Positions 16,407 to 24,809 of a DNA stretch of 34,120 nt are shown here, one piece after another; the first letter of the stretch is position 1, and each line of letters begins with the position of its first letter. The notes below the pieces were generated by a model that ran no database searches, was not told where the DNA came from, and was given only the letters and a program-made list of their open reading frames with translations. The stretch lies in assembly GCA_025363575.1 (NCBI GenBank), contig JANYDM010000211.1, positions 1-34,120 of the forward strand, read 5' to 3'. A program made the position numbers and the translations under genes. The stretch comes from Betaproteobacteria bacterium (GTDB lineage Bacteria; Pseudomonadota; Gammaproteobacteria; Burkholderiales; SG8-41).

Positions 16407-16646
16407 ATGAAAAATTCATTAATGTTCGCGGCACTCATCGGTGTTCTGACCCTGAGTGCGTGCGAAAAAACGACTACCGTGCAACCGGTCCCGGTACCTT
16501 CGCCATCATCGCCGCCGCCGGCAGTGGTTGCGGTGCCGGTCACACCCGGCCCGCAAGGCGCCCCCGGCAAAGACGGCAAAGACGGCAAAGGTGGCGATAC
16601 GATAGTGGTCGTGCCGCCCGCCAGCAACGACAACGACAAGAAATAA
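16407..16646 (+). CDS. Small collagen-like lipoprotein
   Basis: A 79-residue protein with a lipoprotein signal ending in L-S-A-C at 16-19 and Glu at +2, which predicts outer-membrane sorting. A Pro/Val-rich linker (about 25-46) follows. Residues 48-62 are five consecutive Gly-X-Y triplets (GPQ GAP GKD GKD GKG), and the tail is charged (NDNDKK). ACAGGAGC before the ATG gives a good ribosome site. The Gly-X-Y stretch is too short for a stable collagen helix alone but matches the collagen-like repeat form. It lies alone after a 263-base gap in which nothing else was recognised except the hairpin at its left edge. Function unknown. Confidence 0.72.
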   Translation: MKNSLMFAALIGVLTLSACEKTTTVQPVPVPSPSSPPPAVVAVPVTPGPQGAPGKDGKDGKGGDTIVVVPPASNDNDKK

Positions 16647-16693
16647 ATACTTTCAGGCCGTGAGATGTCCCGCGCGCAGAGCTCGGGGCATTC

Positions 16694-17200
16694 TTATGTA
16701 CGGCGTATTGCAGCGCGGTTGAGCGCTCTTTTTTTGCGCGTCGCTTTCGACGCCCCAATTCCGGGACGGTAACCCGGCTCGTAGTGTGGACCAGCCATCG
16801 TGCCGTCGACTGCTTTGCCGATAATGCCGTGCGATAAATCCTTGAGCGCGAGGAATATCACATCTTCTTCCGGGGTTGATATGAGCGTGTGCGGTGCATT
16901 CGCCGGGATGTAGATTAATGTCCCGGCCGGCGCCAGGACCCGCTTGCCATTAACTGAGCCTTTGAGCGTGCCCTTAACGACGTAATTGAATTGCTCGTTC
17001 GGGTGGCTGTGCATGCGTGAGCCGGTGCCGCGGGGCTTGTGTATATAGCCGAACAGCATGCGCTCGCCTTCGACGACGCCGCCGTGCGCGGTTGAATAGC
17101 CCGTGCCGGCGGCGACCTTTTTGACGCGAGCCACGTCGAAGTGATACTTGCCTTTGCCCGCCTTGACTGCGCCGGCGGTTTTCGTTTTCTGCATCGCCAT
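16694..17200 (-). CDS. Single-domain cupin protein
   Basis: A 168-residue protein with one cupin barrel. RGTGSRMHSHPNEQFNYVVKG gives His64, His66 and Glu69; His104 lies in NAPHTLIS. These make a full metal site. The C-terminal tail is Arg/Lys-rich. The ATG at 17200 lies 17 bases after the stop of the upstream amidohydrolase, so the two are probably cotranscribed; in-frame sequence further upstream is an overlap with that gene in another frame and is not coding. It shares the 'GTGS..H.HPNE' motif with the bicupin at 15298-16143. Function unknown; a metal-dependent tailoring or sensing role beside the hydrolase is possible. Confidence 0.8.
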   Translation of the reverse strand: MAMQKTKTAGAVKAGKGKYHFDVARVKKVAAGTGYSTAHGGVVEGERMLFGYIHKPRGTGSRMHSHPNEQFNYVVKGTLKGSVNGKRVLAPAGTLIYIPANAPHTLISTPEEDVIFLALKDLSHGIIGKAVDGTMAGPHYEPGYRPGIGASKATRKKRALNRAAIRRT

Positions 17201-17217
17201 GGTTGTCTCGCGTCTTT

Positions 17218-18591
17218 CTACAAGTAGTCGATTTTCTTCCAGCTTTCGGCTGGCACCACGTTCTTGCTCTTGCCCGGTCGGCGGTCGGCGTAGATCTTGC
17301 CTTCCTTCATCACCATGTGGATCGATTTCTTTTCCTGAAGTATGCGGATGTCGGCGATCGGATCGCCGTTGACCGCGACGATGTCCGCGTACTTGCCTGC
17401 TTCGAGGGTGCCCAGGTCGCGGCCCAGATGGATGGCTTCGGCGGCGTTCCTGGTGGCGGTCTGGATCGCATGCATAGGCGTCATGCCGAGCGCGACGTAG
17501 ACTTCCAGCTCCCACGAGTTGGTGCCGAAATGAGGCTCGAAGCCCATGTCGGTGCCCATCGCGATCTTGATGCCGGCCTTGTACATTTTCTGAAACGTTG
17601 TATAGCAGTGCGGCTGCAGCTTCTTCAACTTGGTCAGCACGAATTCGGCGGTGCCGAGCTCGCGGCGCAGCTGGATCGCGTGGTCGGTGCGATGCGCGAG
17701 CGTCGGCGTGACGGGAATGCCGGCGTCCTTGATCATGCCTATCGTTTCGTCGTCCGAGAACACCATGTGCTCTATGGTGTCGGCGCCGGCCTTGATCGCC
17801 ATTTTTTGCGCGGTGGTCGTGAAGCAATGCACGGCGGCGATCTTGTGGAAGGCGTGCGCCTCGTCGCAGATCGCGTCGAGCTCCTCCTGCGTCATGTTGC
17901 GGATGTCCGGCTCTTCCTTGTCGGTGCCGCCGCCGCCCGACGCGCAGGTCTTGATGACGTCGCAGCCCCACAGGAGATTGGTACGCGCGAGCTTGCGCAA
18001 TTCATACGGACCGTCGCCGTTATTGAAGCCCGAGCGCGGCATGGCACGCGGCTGGATGAGGTCCAGGTGCGAGCCGGTGATGGTCGTGAAGCCGCCGATC
18101 AGCATGCGCGGGCCTTCGAGGATGCCGGCGTTAATGGCATCGCGAACGGCGCACAATTCCTGCGTGAAAAGCCCGCGGCTCGAATTCATGCCCAGGTCGC
18201 GCAGCGTCGTGAAGCCCATGTCGAAGCAGTTCTGGGCATGGAACAGCGAGTACATCTGCTGCAATTGCGGCGTGACTTCCCATTGCGCGACGCGGTGATT
18301 GTGAAACGTCATGCAGTTGAACATTGCCGTGTGAATATGGCAGTCCATCATGCCGGGCATCAAAGTGCAGCCGGCCGCATCTATCACTTCCGCATTCGGG
18401 GGCGTCTTGATCTTGTCCCTGGCGCCAACGGCGACGATGCGCTCGCCTTTGATCACGATGACGGGATTGTCGGTGACCGGCCCGCCGTTGCCGTCGATGA
18501 GTTTCGCGCCCGTCAGCACAACGTCCTTGCCCTTGTTCTCGGGGATGGGCCACGCGGGTTCGGGCTTCCACCACTCTTCGTGTATCGTCAT
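17218..18591 (-). CDS. Imidazolonepropionase/prolidase-like amidohydrolase
   Basis: A 457-residue amidohydrolase of the Amidohydro_1 superfamily. Metal residues are His85 and His87 (MDCHIHT), Lys214 (DVIKTCASGGGG, likely carboxylated), His255 (AAVHCF), His275 (IEHMVF) and Asp348 (IAMGTDMG). The N- and C-terminal parts (VVLTGAKLIDGNGG and LEAGKYADIVAV) form the small beta-sandwich domain. The K-plus-GGG motif is typical of Xaa-Pro or Xaa-Arg dipeptidases and related cyclic-amide hydrolases. No signal peptide is seen. It is followed by a cupin and diverges from a CobW-family GTPase that could supply metal. The substrate is unknown. Confidence 0.85.
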   Translation of the reverse strand: MTIHEEWWKPEPAWPIPENKGKDVVLTGAKLIDGNGGPVTDNPVIVIKGERIVAVGARDKIKTPPNAEVIDAAGCTLMPGMMDCHIHTAMFNCMTFHNHRVAQWEVTPQLQQMYSLFHAQNCFDMGFTTLRDLGMNSSRGLFTQELCAVRDAINAGILEGPRMLIGGFTTITGSHLDLIQPRAMPRSGFNNGDGPYELRKLARTNLLWGCDVIKTCASGGGGTDKEEPDIRNMTQEELDAICDEAHAFHKIAAVHCFTTTAQKMAIKAGADTIEHMVFSDDETIGMIKDAGIPVTPTLAHRTDHAIQLRRELGTAEFVLTKLKKLQPHCYTTFQKMYKAGIKIAMGTDMGFEPHFGTNSWELEVYVALGMTPMHAIQTATRNAAEAIHLGRDLGTLEAGKYADIVAVNGDPIADIRILQEKKSIHMVMKEGKIYADRRPGKSKNVVPAESWKKIDYL

Positions 18592-18680
18592 GCGCGACTC
18601 GCTCCAGCACAGGTGTAAATTTTATGAGCCTCGAACGTTAACGGCGGTGCTGCATGCTGTCAACCGTTCTGCCCGGTATT

Positions 18681-18689
18681 TGCTAGTAT
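18681..18689 (+). promoter_or_regulatory. Possible extended -10 promoter element for the CobW gene
   Basis: TGCTAGTAT has the TG-N plus TAGTAT form of an extended -10, 24 bases before the start codon. No good -35 was seen. It lies in the 121-base divergent gap, where nothing else was recognised. Confidence 0.3.
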
Positions 18690-18712
18690 TGCGTTGCACT
18701 CAATCCTCCCTT

Positions 18713-19789
18713 ATGCATCCTGCGACAAAAATTCCGGTCACGATATTTACCGGCTTTCTCGGCAGCGGCAAGACCACGCTGCTCAATCGCTTACTCGCGG
18801 ATCCGTCATTCGCCGACAGCGCGGTCATCATCAACGAGTTCGGCGCGATCAGCATCGATCATCTGCTGGTGGCGACGCCGCGCGAAAATATGTACGTGCT
18901 GGAAAGCGGTTGCGTGTGCTGCACGGTGCAGGGCGAGCTGGTCGGGACGCTTATCGATTTGCTGACTCAACGCGGCGTGGACGGCGTGCCGGCGTTCCGA
19001 CGCGTGCTGGTCGAGACGACCGGCCTCGCCGATCCGATTCCGATCCTCGAAGTGCTCGCGGCGCATCCCGACATTCCAAAATACTATGCGCTGCATTCGG
19101 TCGTGACGCTGGTCGACAGCGTCAACGCGGCGGAGCAACTGCAGGAGTTCCACGAGTCGCGACGGCAGGTGGCAGTCGCCGATCGCCTGCTGGTCAGCAA
19201 GTCAGACCTCGCCGATGCAGACACGCTGGCGGCACTTGCCACCAAACTCGATGAACTGAATACGGATGCGCCGCGCGTCAAGGTCGATCCGCGCAGTGCC
19301 GATCCTCGCGTTCTATTAGGCGTCGAATATTTTGACGTCGCGCAGGGGCGAGGGGACGTAAAAGAGTGGTTGCGCGAAGGTGCGTCCGCGCGCACGCGTG
19401 GCGGGTTCGTTGCGCACAGCGATGGCGTGCGGAGTTTTTCACTGCGTCATGAGCAGCCGGTCACGCGGGCCGGGCTGGTGCTGTGGCTGGATCTGCTCGC
19501 GGGATTGAAAGGGCGCGGTCTGCTGCGCGTCAAGGGTCTATTCAATGTCGAGGGCGAGCCGGTCGCAGTGCATGCCGTGCAGCGCATTGTGCACGAGCCG
19601 GTGCCATTGCCGGCATGGCCGGATGCGGAACGGGCGTCGCGCATCGTGTTCATCACGCGCGGGATAGCGCGCGCGGAAATCGAAAGGACGCTGGAGGTTT
19701 TGGGCTACGCGGCGCCGGCGGCGAATAACAAGCAACTCGATCCCGAGGCTTACGCGCGCTTCGTCGCGGCGGTCGGAAAATTTCACTGA
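18713..19789 (+). CDS. CobW/G3E-family GTPase (metallochaperone)
   Basis: A 358-residue GTPase. The P-loop GFLGSGKTT is at 14-22, the NEFG/switch region at 41-44, and the metal-binding CxCC motif at 67-70 (ESGCVCCT). ETTGLADP forms the Walker-B-like region and VSKSD takes the place of NKxD. A C-terminal CobW_C domain is present. Family members deliver or manage zinc, cobalt or other metals. There is no His-rich region, unlike zinc-scavenging YjiA/ZagA forms. The ATG at 18713 gives a proper family start. It is divergent from a metal-dependent amidohydrolase, which could be its client, and is followed after 35 bases by an SDR gene. Confidence 0.85.
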   Translation: MHPATKIPVTIFTGFLGSGKTTLLNRLLADPSFADSAVIINEFGAISIDHLLVATPRENMYVLESGCVCCTVQGELVGTLIDLLTQRGVDGVPAFRRVLVETTGLADPIPILEVLAAHPDIPKYYALHSVVTLVDSVNAAEQLQEFHESRRQVAVADRLLVSKSDLADADTLAALATKLDELNTDAPRVKVDPRSADPRVLLGVEYFDVAQGRGDVKEWLREGASARTRGGFVAHSDGVRSFSLRHEQPVTRAGLVLWLDLLAGLKGRGLLRVKGLFNVEGEPVAVHAVQRIVHEPVPLPAWPDAERASRIVFITRGIARAEIERTLEVLGYAAPAANNKQLDPEAYARFVAAVGKFH

Positions 19790-19824
19790 TAGACTCGCTC
19801 AAGTCCATTCTGCGGAACAAAGAC

Positions 19825-20556
19825 ATGCAACCTTCAGAAACTGCCGTCGTGACGGGTGCGAGCTCCGGCATCGGCGAAGCGTGCGCGCGCCACCTGCTCG
19901 AGCGCGGCATCGGCGTCGTCACGCTGCAGCGTTCGCCGCCGCGGTTGCAGCATCCCCACCTGCATTTCCGTCAGATCGACCTGGCCGACAACGCGGCGAC
20001 GCAGTTACTCGCGCGCACGATCGCTGCCGAATTTCCTGTGCGCTATCTCGTCAACAACGCCGGAGCCAACCGCCCGGCCGCGCTGGCGGACGCAACGATA
20101 GACGACATGCAGTACGTAACGGCGGTCACGTTGGGCGCGGCTATGGTTTTGACGCAGGCGTTCATGCCGCAGATGCGCGCCGCCGCGTTTGGTCGCGTGG
20201 TGAACATTTCGTCGCGTGCAATCATGGGCAAGACCTCGCGCACGGTTTATGCAAGCGCCAAAGCGGGCCTGATCGGCATGACGCGCACCATCGCGTGCGA
20301 GGTCGGCGGCGATGGCGTTACTGTCAACACCGTAATTCCCGGCCCCGTGGCAAGCGATCTTTTTAATCGCGGACATCCCGAAGGGAGCAGCAAACGACAA
20401 ACGGTGATCGACGGCATTCTGGTCAAGCGCGTCGGTACGCCGGACGACATCGCGCGCGCGGTGATGTTTTTTCTCGACCGCGAGGCCGGCTATGTTACGG
20501 GGCAGTCGCTGTTCGTGTGCGGCGGCACCAGCGTAACGGGCACCGGCGGCGCCTGA
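19825..20556 (+). CDS. Short-chain dehydrogenase/reductase
   Basis: A 243-residue classical SDR. TGASSGIG (10-17) binds NAD(P), NNAG is at 77-80, the catalytic serine is in NISS (129/130), and YASAK holds Tyr142 and Lys146. The C-terminal FLDREAGYVTGQSLFVCGG matches the FabG-like end. Arg/Gln rather than an acidic residue after the second strand (VVTLQRSPPR) suggests NADP preference. It reduces or oxidises an alcohol/ketone; the substrate is not indicated. It lies 35 bases downstream of the CobW gene, so the two may share a message. Confidence 0.87.
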   Translation: MQPSETAVVTGASSGIGEACARHLLERGIGVVTLQRSPPRLQHPHLHFRQIDLADNAATQLLARTIAAEFPVRYLVNNAGANRPAALADATIDDMQYVTAVTLGAAMVLTQAFMPQMRAAAFGRVVNISSRAIMGKTSRTVYASAKAGLIGMTRTIACEVGGDGVTVNTVIPGPVASDLFNRGHPEGSSKRQTVIDGILVKRVGTPDDIARAVMFFLDREAGYVTGQSLFVCGGTSVTGTGGA

Positions 20557-20666
20557 GGCGTCCTGCGCGCCAGAAATCAGGAGTGTCGTCGTGGAAAAGC
20601 GCGGCACGAGCACGAAGACGCGCAGTGCGCTAATATGCCGACAGCAAGTGTCAGGGAGCGCTCAGC

Positions 20667-21566
20667 ATGTCCGGAGAACAGAAACTCGTTATAGACCGGC
20701 TGCCTGGCGGACTGGCAGTACTGGTGCTCGCGTTCACGGCGCTGGCGCTCGTCGTATCCGCCGATTACCTAACTTCGTACGAGCTCAGTCTGAGCGCGTT
20801 CTATGTGCTCATTATCCTGGCGGTCAGCTGGTTTTGCGGGATCTGGTGGGGCGGCCTGTTCGCGTTTCTCGCGATGTTCTCCGAAATCGAAATCGGTTTG
20901 CTCACCGGCAATCCATTCTCCGACGACACTTATTTCTACATCAGCAACGGCAACCGGCTGTTCGCCTATTTGTTGATAGCCTACCTGACGGCGACCGTCA
21001 GGGCGCTGTACGAGAGAGCCCAGTCGGCAGCGCGCGTCGATTATGTGACGGGCGTGACCAACAGCACCGGGTTTTACGAAAAAGTCGCCATCGAAATGGC
21101 ACGGCATCGCCGCGATCACAGGCATTTTTCCGTGGCTTATATGAGCTGCGATTATTTCAAGGTCATCAATGACGGACTCGGTCACCGCGAAGGCGACCGT
21201 GTGCTCAAGACAATTGCGCAAACGCTGGAAGCGAGTTTGCGCCAGACCGATGTCGTGGCTCGCTTGGGCGGCGACGAATTTGCGCTGGTCTTCGCGCAGA
21301 CCGGCGAGGCGGACGTACTGCCGGTCATCCGGAAATTATGCGAGCGGCTTGACCGCGCGATGGCGGCCCATGACTGGCCGATCACATTCAGCGTCGGTGT
21401 GGGGATTTTCCCGGTGGTTCCCGACAGCGTCGACCACGTGATCGGTTTTTGCGACCGCCTGATGCAAAGAGTCAAGTCGCTGGGCAAAAACAAAGTCCTG
21501 CACCGCGTTTTCGATCCGGATGAAATCGAGTCGCAAGTGCCGGCGAAGCTGCACGCGATTCGCTGA
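20667..21566 (+). CDS. Membrane-bound GGDEF diguanylate cyclase
   Basis: A 299-residue protein. Residues about 13-112 hold three to four membrane segments (for example LAVLVLAFTALALVV and LSAFYVLIILAVSW). A GGDEF domain spans about 120-285. The intact active motif RLGGDEF is at 199-205, and RQTD at 192-195 sits five residues before it, as in the c-di-GMP inhibitory I-site. It should make c-di-GMP from GTP under product control, with the membrane part as sensor. CAGGGAG precedes the ATG. TAATAT in the 110-base upstream gap might be part of a promoter. No EAL domain and no adjacent partner were seen. Confidence 0.9.
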   Translation: MSGEQKLVIDRLPGGLAVLVLAFTALALVVSADYLTSYELSLSAFYVLIILAVSWFCGIWWGGLFAFLAMFSEIEIGLLTGNPFSDDTYFYISNGNRLFAYLLIAYLTATVRALYERAQSAARVDYVTGVTNSTGFYEKVAIEMARHRRDHRHFSVAYMSCDYFKVINDGLGHREGDRVLKTIAQTLEASLRQTDVVARLGGDEFALVFAQTGEADVLPVIRKLCERLDRAMAAHDWPITFSVGVGIFPVVPDSVDHVIGFCDRLMQRVKSLGKNKVLHRVFDPDEIESQVPAKLHAIR

Positions 21567-21602
21567 CATCGGGCTGTTCCTTTTGTCTGAAAGAGGAATG
21601 CC

Positions 21603-22676
21603 GTGAACAAAATTTTCGCCGGAGTTGCCGGGACTGCATGTGCCGCGGCGCTTTTCTGTGGCATTGCATGGGCGCGGCCGTTCGACGATCCGCGCGGCGC
21701 GGATGAGCGCGACGCGAGCCTGGTGCGTGAACCCGCCGACCCTGCGTGCCAGGCGGCCACGCTGGTTTCCACGGGCGGCGCGTTCCCACGCGATCCGCAG
21801 ACGCTGGCCGTGCGGTGGACGGGCTATGCGAATTTCGAGCTCATCTACGGCGGACAGATACTGCTGCTCGACGCGTATTTCGACCGCGGCAGCATGTTTC
21901 CGCCGCTGGGCTTCAAAGCCGCCGACGTGAAGCGTGCAGACGTGATTCTGCTGGGGCACGGCCATGTCGACCACATGTCGGACGCGGCGTCGGTCGGCAT
22001 CCGCACCGCCGCAGTAGTGGTCGGCGCACCGGTAACGACGGAAAAACTACTCACGCAATCCATGGCCGCCGCGCAGGTGCGAACGGTTACCGGGCGCGGC
22101 GGCGAGTTATTGCAATTCCGCGGCTTCAAAGTCGAGCCGATACTCGGTCGCCACGGCGAGCCGCCTGCCGACGTAGTGGAGGCTTTCGATCGCGCCCTGA
22201 AGGCGGTCGCGCCACAAGCGACGCCCGAGCAGGCCGCAGAAAGAGCGGTGATACGTGCGCGCGGCACCAGCGACAAACGGGTGATCGCGGAAGGCACGAT
22301 TGCGTACCTGATCACGCTCGACAACGGTTTTCGCATCCTGTTCCGCGACAGCGGCGGACGCGTCACTGATTATGAGAAGGCTGCGATGGAAAAAGTGGGA
22401 CGCGTCGATCTGGCGCTGATCGCCGTGTCGGCTGCCTTCCTGCAGCCGCTGACGACCCAGCAGGCGCTGGAGCACGTGCGCACTTACCGGCCGGATATCT
22501 ACATGCCCGCCCACCACGACGGGCCGTACGACAACCTGTGGCGCGCTACCGAGCCGATCACCCAGGCGCTGAAAGACGAGTTCCCGAATCTCGTCACAGT
22601 CTCGCGCAATTACCGTGAGCCGGTCTGCTTCGACACGCAGCGCAACATCGCACACGGACAGCGCGCGGCGAAGTAG
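21603..22676 (+). CDS. Exported metallo-beta-lactamase-fold hydrolase (UlaG-like)
   Basis: A 357-residue protein starting at GTG with a GAGG ribosome site. Residues 1-24 form a signal peptide (MNKIFAGVAGTACAAALFCG then IAWA). LLGHGHVDHMSD at 117-127 is the HxHxDH dinuclear metal motif (His119, His121, Asp123, His124). A later ILGRHGEP and a C-terminal YMPAHHDGP supply further histidines. The 'RWTGYANFELIYGGQILLLD' start resembles the UlaG-like lactonase branch. It is likely periplasmic; the substrate is unknown. The gene stands alone 36 bases after the diguanylate cyclase. Confidence 0.82.
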   Translation: MNKIFAGVAGTACAAALFCGIAWARPFDDPRGADERDASLVREPADPACQAATLVSTGGAFPRDPQTLAVRWTGYANFELIYGGQILLLDAYFDRGSMFPPLGFKAADVKRADVILLGHGHVDHMSDAASVGIRTAAVVVGAPVTTEKLLTQSMAAAQVRTVTGRGGELLQFRGFKVEPILGRHGEPPADVVEAFDRALKAVAPQATPEQAAERAVIRARGTSDKRVIAEGTIAYLITLDNGFRILFRDSGGRVTDYEKAAMEKVGRVDLALIAVSAAFLQPLTTQQALEHVRTYRPDIYMPAHHDGPYDNLWRATEPITQALKDEFPNLVTVSRNYREPVCFDTQRNIAHGQRAAK

Positions 22677-22680
22677 CTGT

Positions 22681-22902
22681 CGTGTTATCCGGGACTCGGA
22701 CGAGCCGAATACTCGGCTGACGATTGCGAAAGGCTACAAAAAAAGGGAAATAGCGTCGATGCTGGGCTTCAGCGCGCGCACGGTGGAAGTTCGCCATGGG
22801 CGCGTCATGGACAAACTGAAAGTCAAGAGTGTGGGCGAGCTCGTGCGCGTGATGTTCAATATCTGCGTCCACTACTCGCCAACAGCGGCTATTCCGACTT
22901 GA
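22681..22902 (+). pseudogene. Truncated LuxR/FixJ-type response-regulator HTH remnant
   Basis: The frame encodes a helix-turn-helix like that at the end of FixJ/NarL regulators: IAKGYKKREIASMLGFSARTV followed by KLKVKSVGELVRVM. The receiver domain and any plausible start are absent; immediately upstream lies the metallo-hydrolase stop. The frame ends at 22902, overlapping the end of the convergent Bug gene by 14 bases. It is best read as a decayed fragment. A short DNA-binding protein from an internal start such as the ATG at 22759 cannot be excluded but would lack part of the HTH. Confidence 0.6.
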
Positions 22903-23863
22903 TGCCGCTCTGCTTGACGACTTTGGCCCAGCGCGAAATTTCGGCTTTGATGTGCGTCTGAAATTCCTGCGGCGAACCCGCGATCACCGTCGTGCCATCG
23001 GCGGCGAGCTTGTCGACCACGGCGGGCGCATTCGCCGCTTTGACGATGAGGGCATTCAGTGTGGCCATTACGGGCGCGGGTGTCGCTGCGGGCGCGAGGA
23101 TGCCGACCCAGCTCGTGAACACATAGTCGGGATACCCCGCTTCGGCAACTGTCGGCAGAGCAGGCAGCACGGGCGACCGTCTGGCGCTGGTAATCGCCAG
23201 CGCGCGCAGGCGGCCCGCGTTGATCTGCGGCAACGCTGGGCCGAGCGGCGGAAAGCTCAAATCGGTTTCGCCGCCGACCACGGCAGCCAGCGCGGGGCCG
23301 CCGCCTTTGTACGGCACATGCAGGATCCGGATGCCGGTCTGAATTCGGAACAGCTCCGCGGCGATGTGGAGATTGGTGCCGTTGCCGCCTGACGAATAAG
23401 TCAGCTTGCCGGGTCTCGCCTTGGCGGCGGTGACCAGCTGCGCCACGGTTTTGGCCGGCACGGAGGGATGCACGACCAACACGTACGAGCCGGCAGCAAC
23501 CAGCGAGACCGGCGCGAAATCGCGCTCGACATCGTACGGCAGCTTCTCGAAGAGACTCGGATTGATGACGAACGGCAGCGTGACGCAAACCAGCGTATAG
23601 CCGTCGGCGGGCGCGTGCGCGACGAATTCCGTGCCTATGTTGTTCGAAGCACCGGGACGGTTTTCGACGATGACCGGCTGCCCGGTCAACTCGGTCATTT
23701 TCTGACCGACAAGACGCGCAACGAGATCGAGCGTGCCGCCTGGCGAAGTCGGCACCACCATGCGTACAGGCTTGGCGGGAAAGTCCCGCGGTTGTCCGCA
23801 GGCCGCCGCGCTTGCGACCACGAGCGCAAGGCCAGTGCAGACGCCCGATATTTTTTCGTTCAT
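22889..23863 (-). CDS. Bug/TctC-family periplasmic solute-binding protein
   Basis: A 324-residue binding protein. The signal peptide ends near ASAAACG; the Cys is not in a canonical lipobox. DFPAKPVRMVVPTSPGGTLD, VENRPGASNNIGTEFV, ADGYTLVCV and VPYKGGGPALAAVVGGETD are family motifs. A strong AAGGAG precedes the ATG at 23863. It diverges from an alpha/beta hydrolase with an 82-base gap, and the two probably share regulation. No TctA/TctB is nearby. Ligand unknown. Confidence 0.87.
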   Translation of the reverse strand: MNEKISGVCTGLALVVASAAACGQPRDFPAKPVRMVVPTSPGGTLDLVARLVGQKMTELTGQPVIVENRPGASNNIGTEFVAHAPADGYTLVCVTLPFVINPSLFEKLPYDVERDFAPVSLVAAGSYVLVVHPSVPAKTVAQLVTAAKARPGKLTYSSGGNGTNLHIAAELFRIQTGIRILHVPYKGGGPALAAVVGGETDLSFPPLGPALPQINAGRLRALAITSARRSPVLPALPTVAEAGYPDYVFTSWVGILAPAATPAPVMATLNALIVKAANAPAVVDKLAADGTTVIAGSPQEFQTHIKAEISRWAKVVKQSGIKSE

Positions 23864-23945
23864 GCGAACTCCTTCAGCCGCGAGTTTCGGCCACGCGCGA
23901 AAACCTGGCAAGTGCAGCGTGCTAACATTCAGACAAGGAGCATGC

Positions 23946-24794
23946 ATGCCATTTCTGGAAAGAGCAGGACAACCGCGCCTGCATTACGAGCTCGACGACT
24001 ATACCGACCCGTGGAAAAAAGCGCCGTGCATCATGCTGCAGCACGGCTATGCGCGCTCGACGAAATTCTGGCGTGCGTGGATTCCGTACCTGAGCCGCTT
24101 CTATCGCGTGCTGCGGCTTGACCTGCGCGGCCTCGGTCAGTCGGGCAGGGAATTCGATCTCGCTAAAGATATCAACCTCGAGGCCTATCTCGGCGACTTC
24201 ACCGATCTGCTCGATCATCTGGGAATCGAGTCGGCGCATTACTGCGGCGAATCATCCGCCGGTACGCTCGGCATGGCCTTCGCGGCAGAGCGACCGCGGC
24301 GCGTGCGCACCCTTTCCATCATCTCGTCGCCGGTCGCGATGAGCGAAGAAGACAAAGTAAGCGCGCTCGGCGGTCATCCGGACCGCGTCACCGCGCTGCG
24401 CAAGATGGGTTCGCGCGGCTGGCTCGAGGCGTCCAACGCGGGACGGCGTTTGCCCGCGAACACCGACCCGGCGCTGCTCGCGTGGACGCTCGACGAGATG
24501 GGTAAATCGGACGTCGAAGTGCTGATCTCGATGTTCCGTTTCGTGTCGAACGTCGACGCCGCGCCGTATTTGCCGAAAATCGCGGCGCCGGTGCTGGCCC
24601 TCTATCCGGCTGCGGGTGCCGTTATCACCAAGGACGAACACACCGACCTGCTGCGCGAGAAAGTGCGCAATCTCAGGCTGGTGCGCGTGCCGCTGCAGGC
24701 GCACAGCCTGCAGCTCGTGGCGCCGGCGACGTGCGCGAAGGAAGTGCTGTATTTTATTTCGCAGCATGACGGTCTCGTCTGCCGCGAGCCATAG
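23946..24794 (+). CDS. Alpha/beta hydrolase
   Basis: A 282-residue alpha/beta hydrolase. LQHGYARS is the oxyanion region, DLRGLGQS follows, and the nucleophile elbow reads YCGESSAG, giving G-x-S-x-A in place of G-x-S-x-G. The late segment VPLQAHSLQLVAP offers the catalytic His. An AAGGAG site 5 bases before ATG 23946 fixes the start. The N-terminal 'LDDYTDPW' is shared with the serine-less homologue at 6708-7517, so the two are paralogous or of one subfamily. It is followed after 15 bases by a Bug gene and likely acts on the ester, lactone or amide recovered by that system. Confidence 0.83.
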   Translation: MPFLERAGQPRLHYELDDYTDPWKKAPCIMLQHGYARSTKFWRAWIPYLSRFYRVLRLDLRGLGQSGREFDLAKDINLEAYLGDFTDLLDHLGIESAHYCGESSAGTLGMAFAAERPRRVRTLSIISSPVAMSEEDKVSALGGHPDRVTALRKMGSRGWLEASNAGRRLPANTDPALLAWTLDEMGKSDVEVLISMFRFVSNVDAAPYLPKIAAPVLALYPAAGAVITKDEHTDLLREKVRNLRLVRVPLQAHSLQLVAPATCAKEVLYFISQHDGLVCREP

Positions 24795-24809
24795 CAACGG
24801 AAGCTGTCC

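Noticed and set aside
16560..16600. Tandem GACGGCAAA units as a possible DNA repeat or CRISPR-like array
   Set aside because: They are coding Gly-X-Y triplets of the lipoprotein, too short and without spacers.
17201..17971. In-frame N-terminal extension of the single cupin
   Set aside because: It overlaps the amidohydrolase in another frame and is Arg/His-rich; the ATG at 17200 starts the real cupin.
17203..18618. Plus-strand open frame of 471 codons across the amidohydrolase
   Set aside because: It is the antisense shadow of a gene with all catalytic residues; composition is typical of GC-rich antisense frames.
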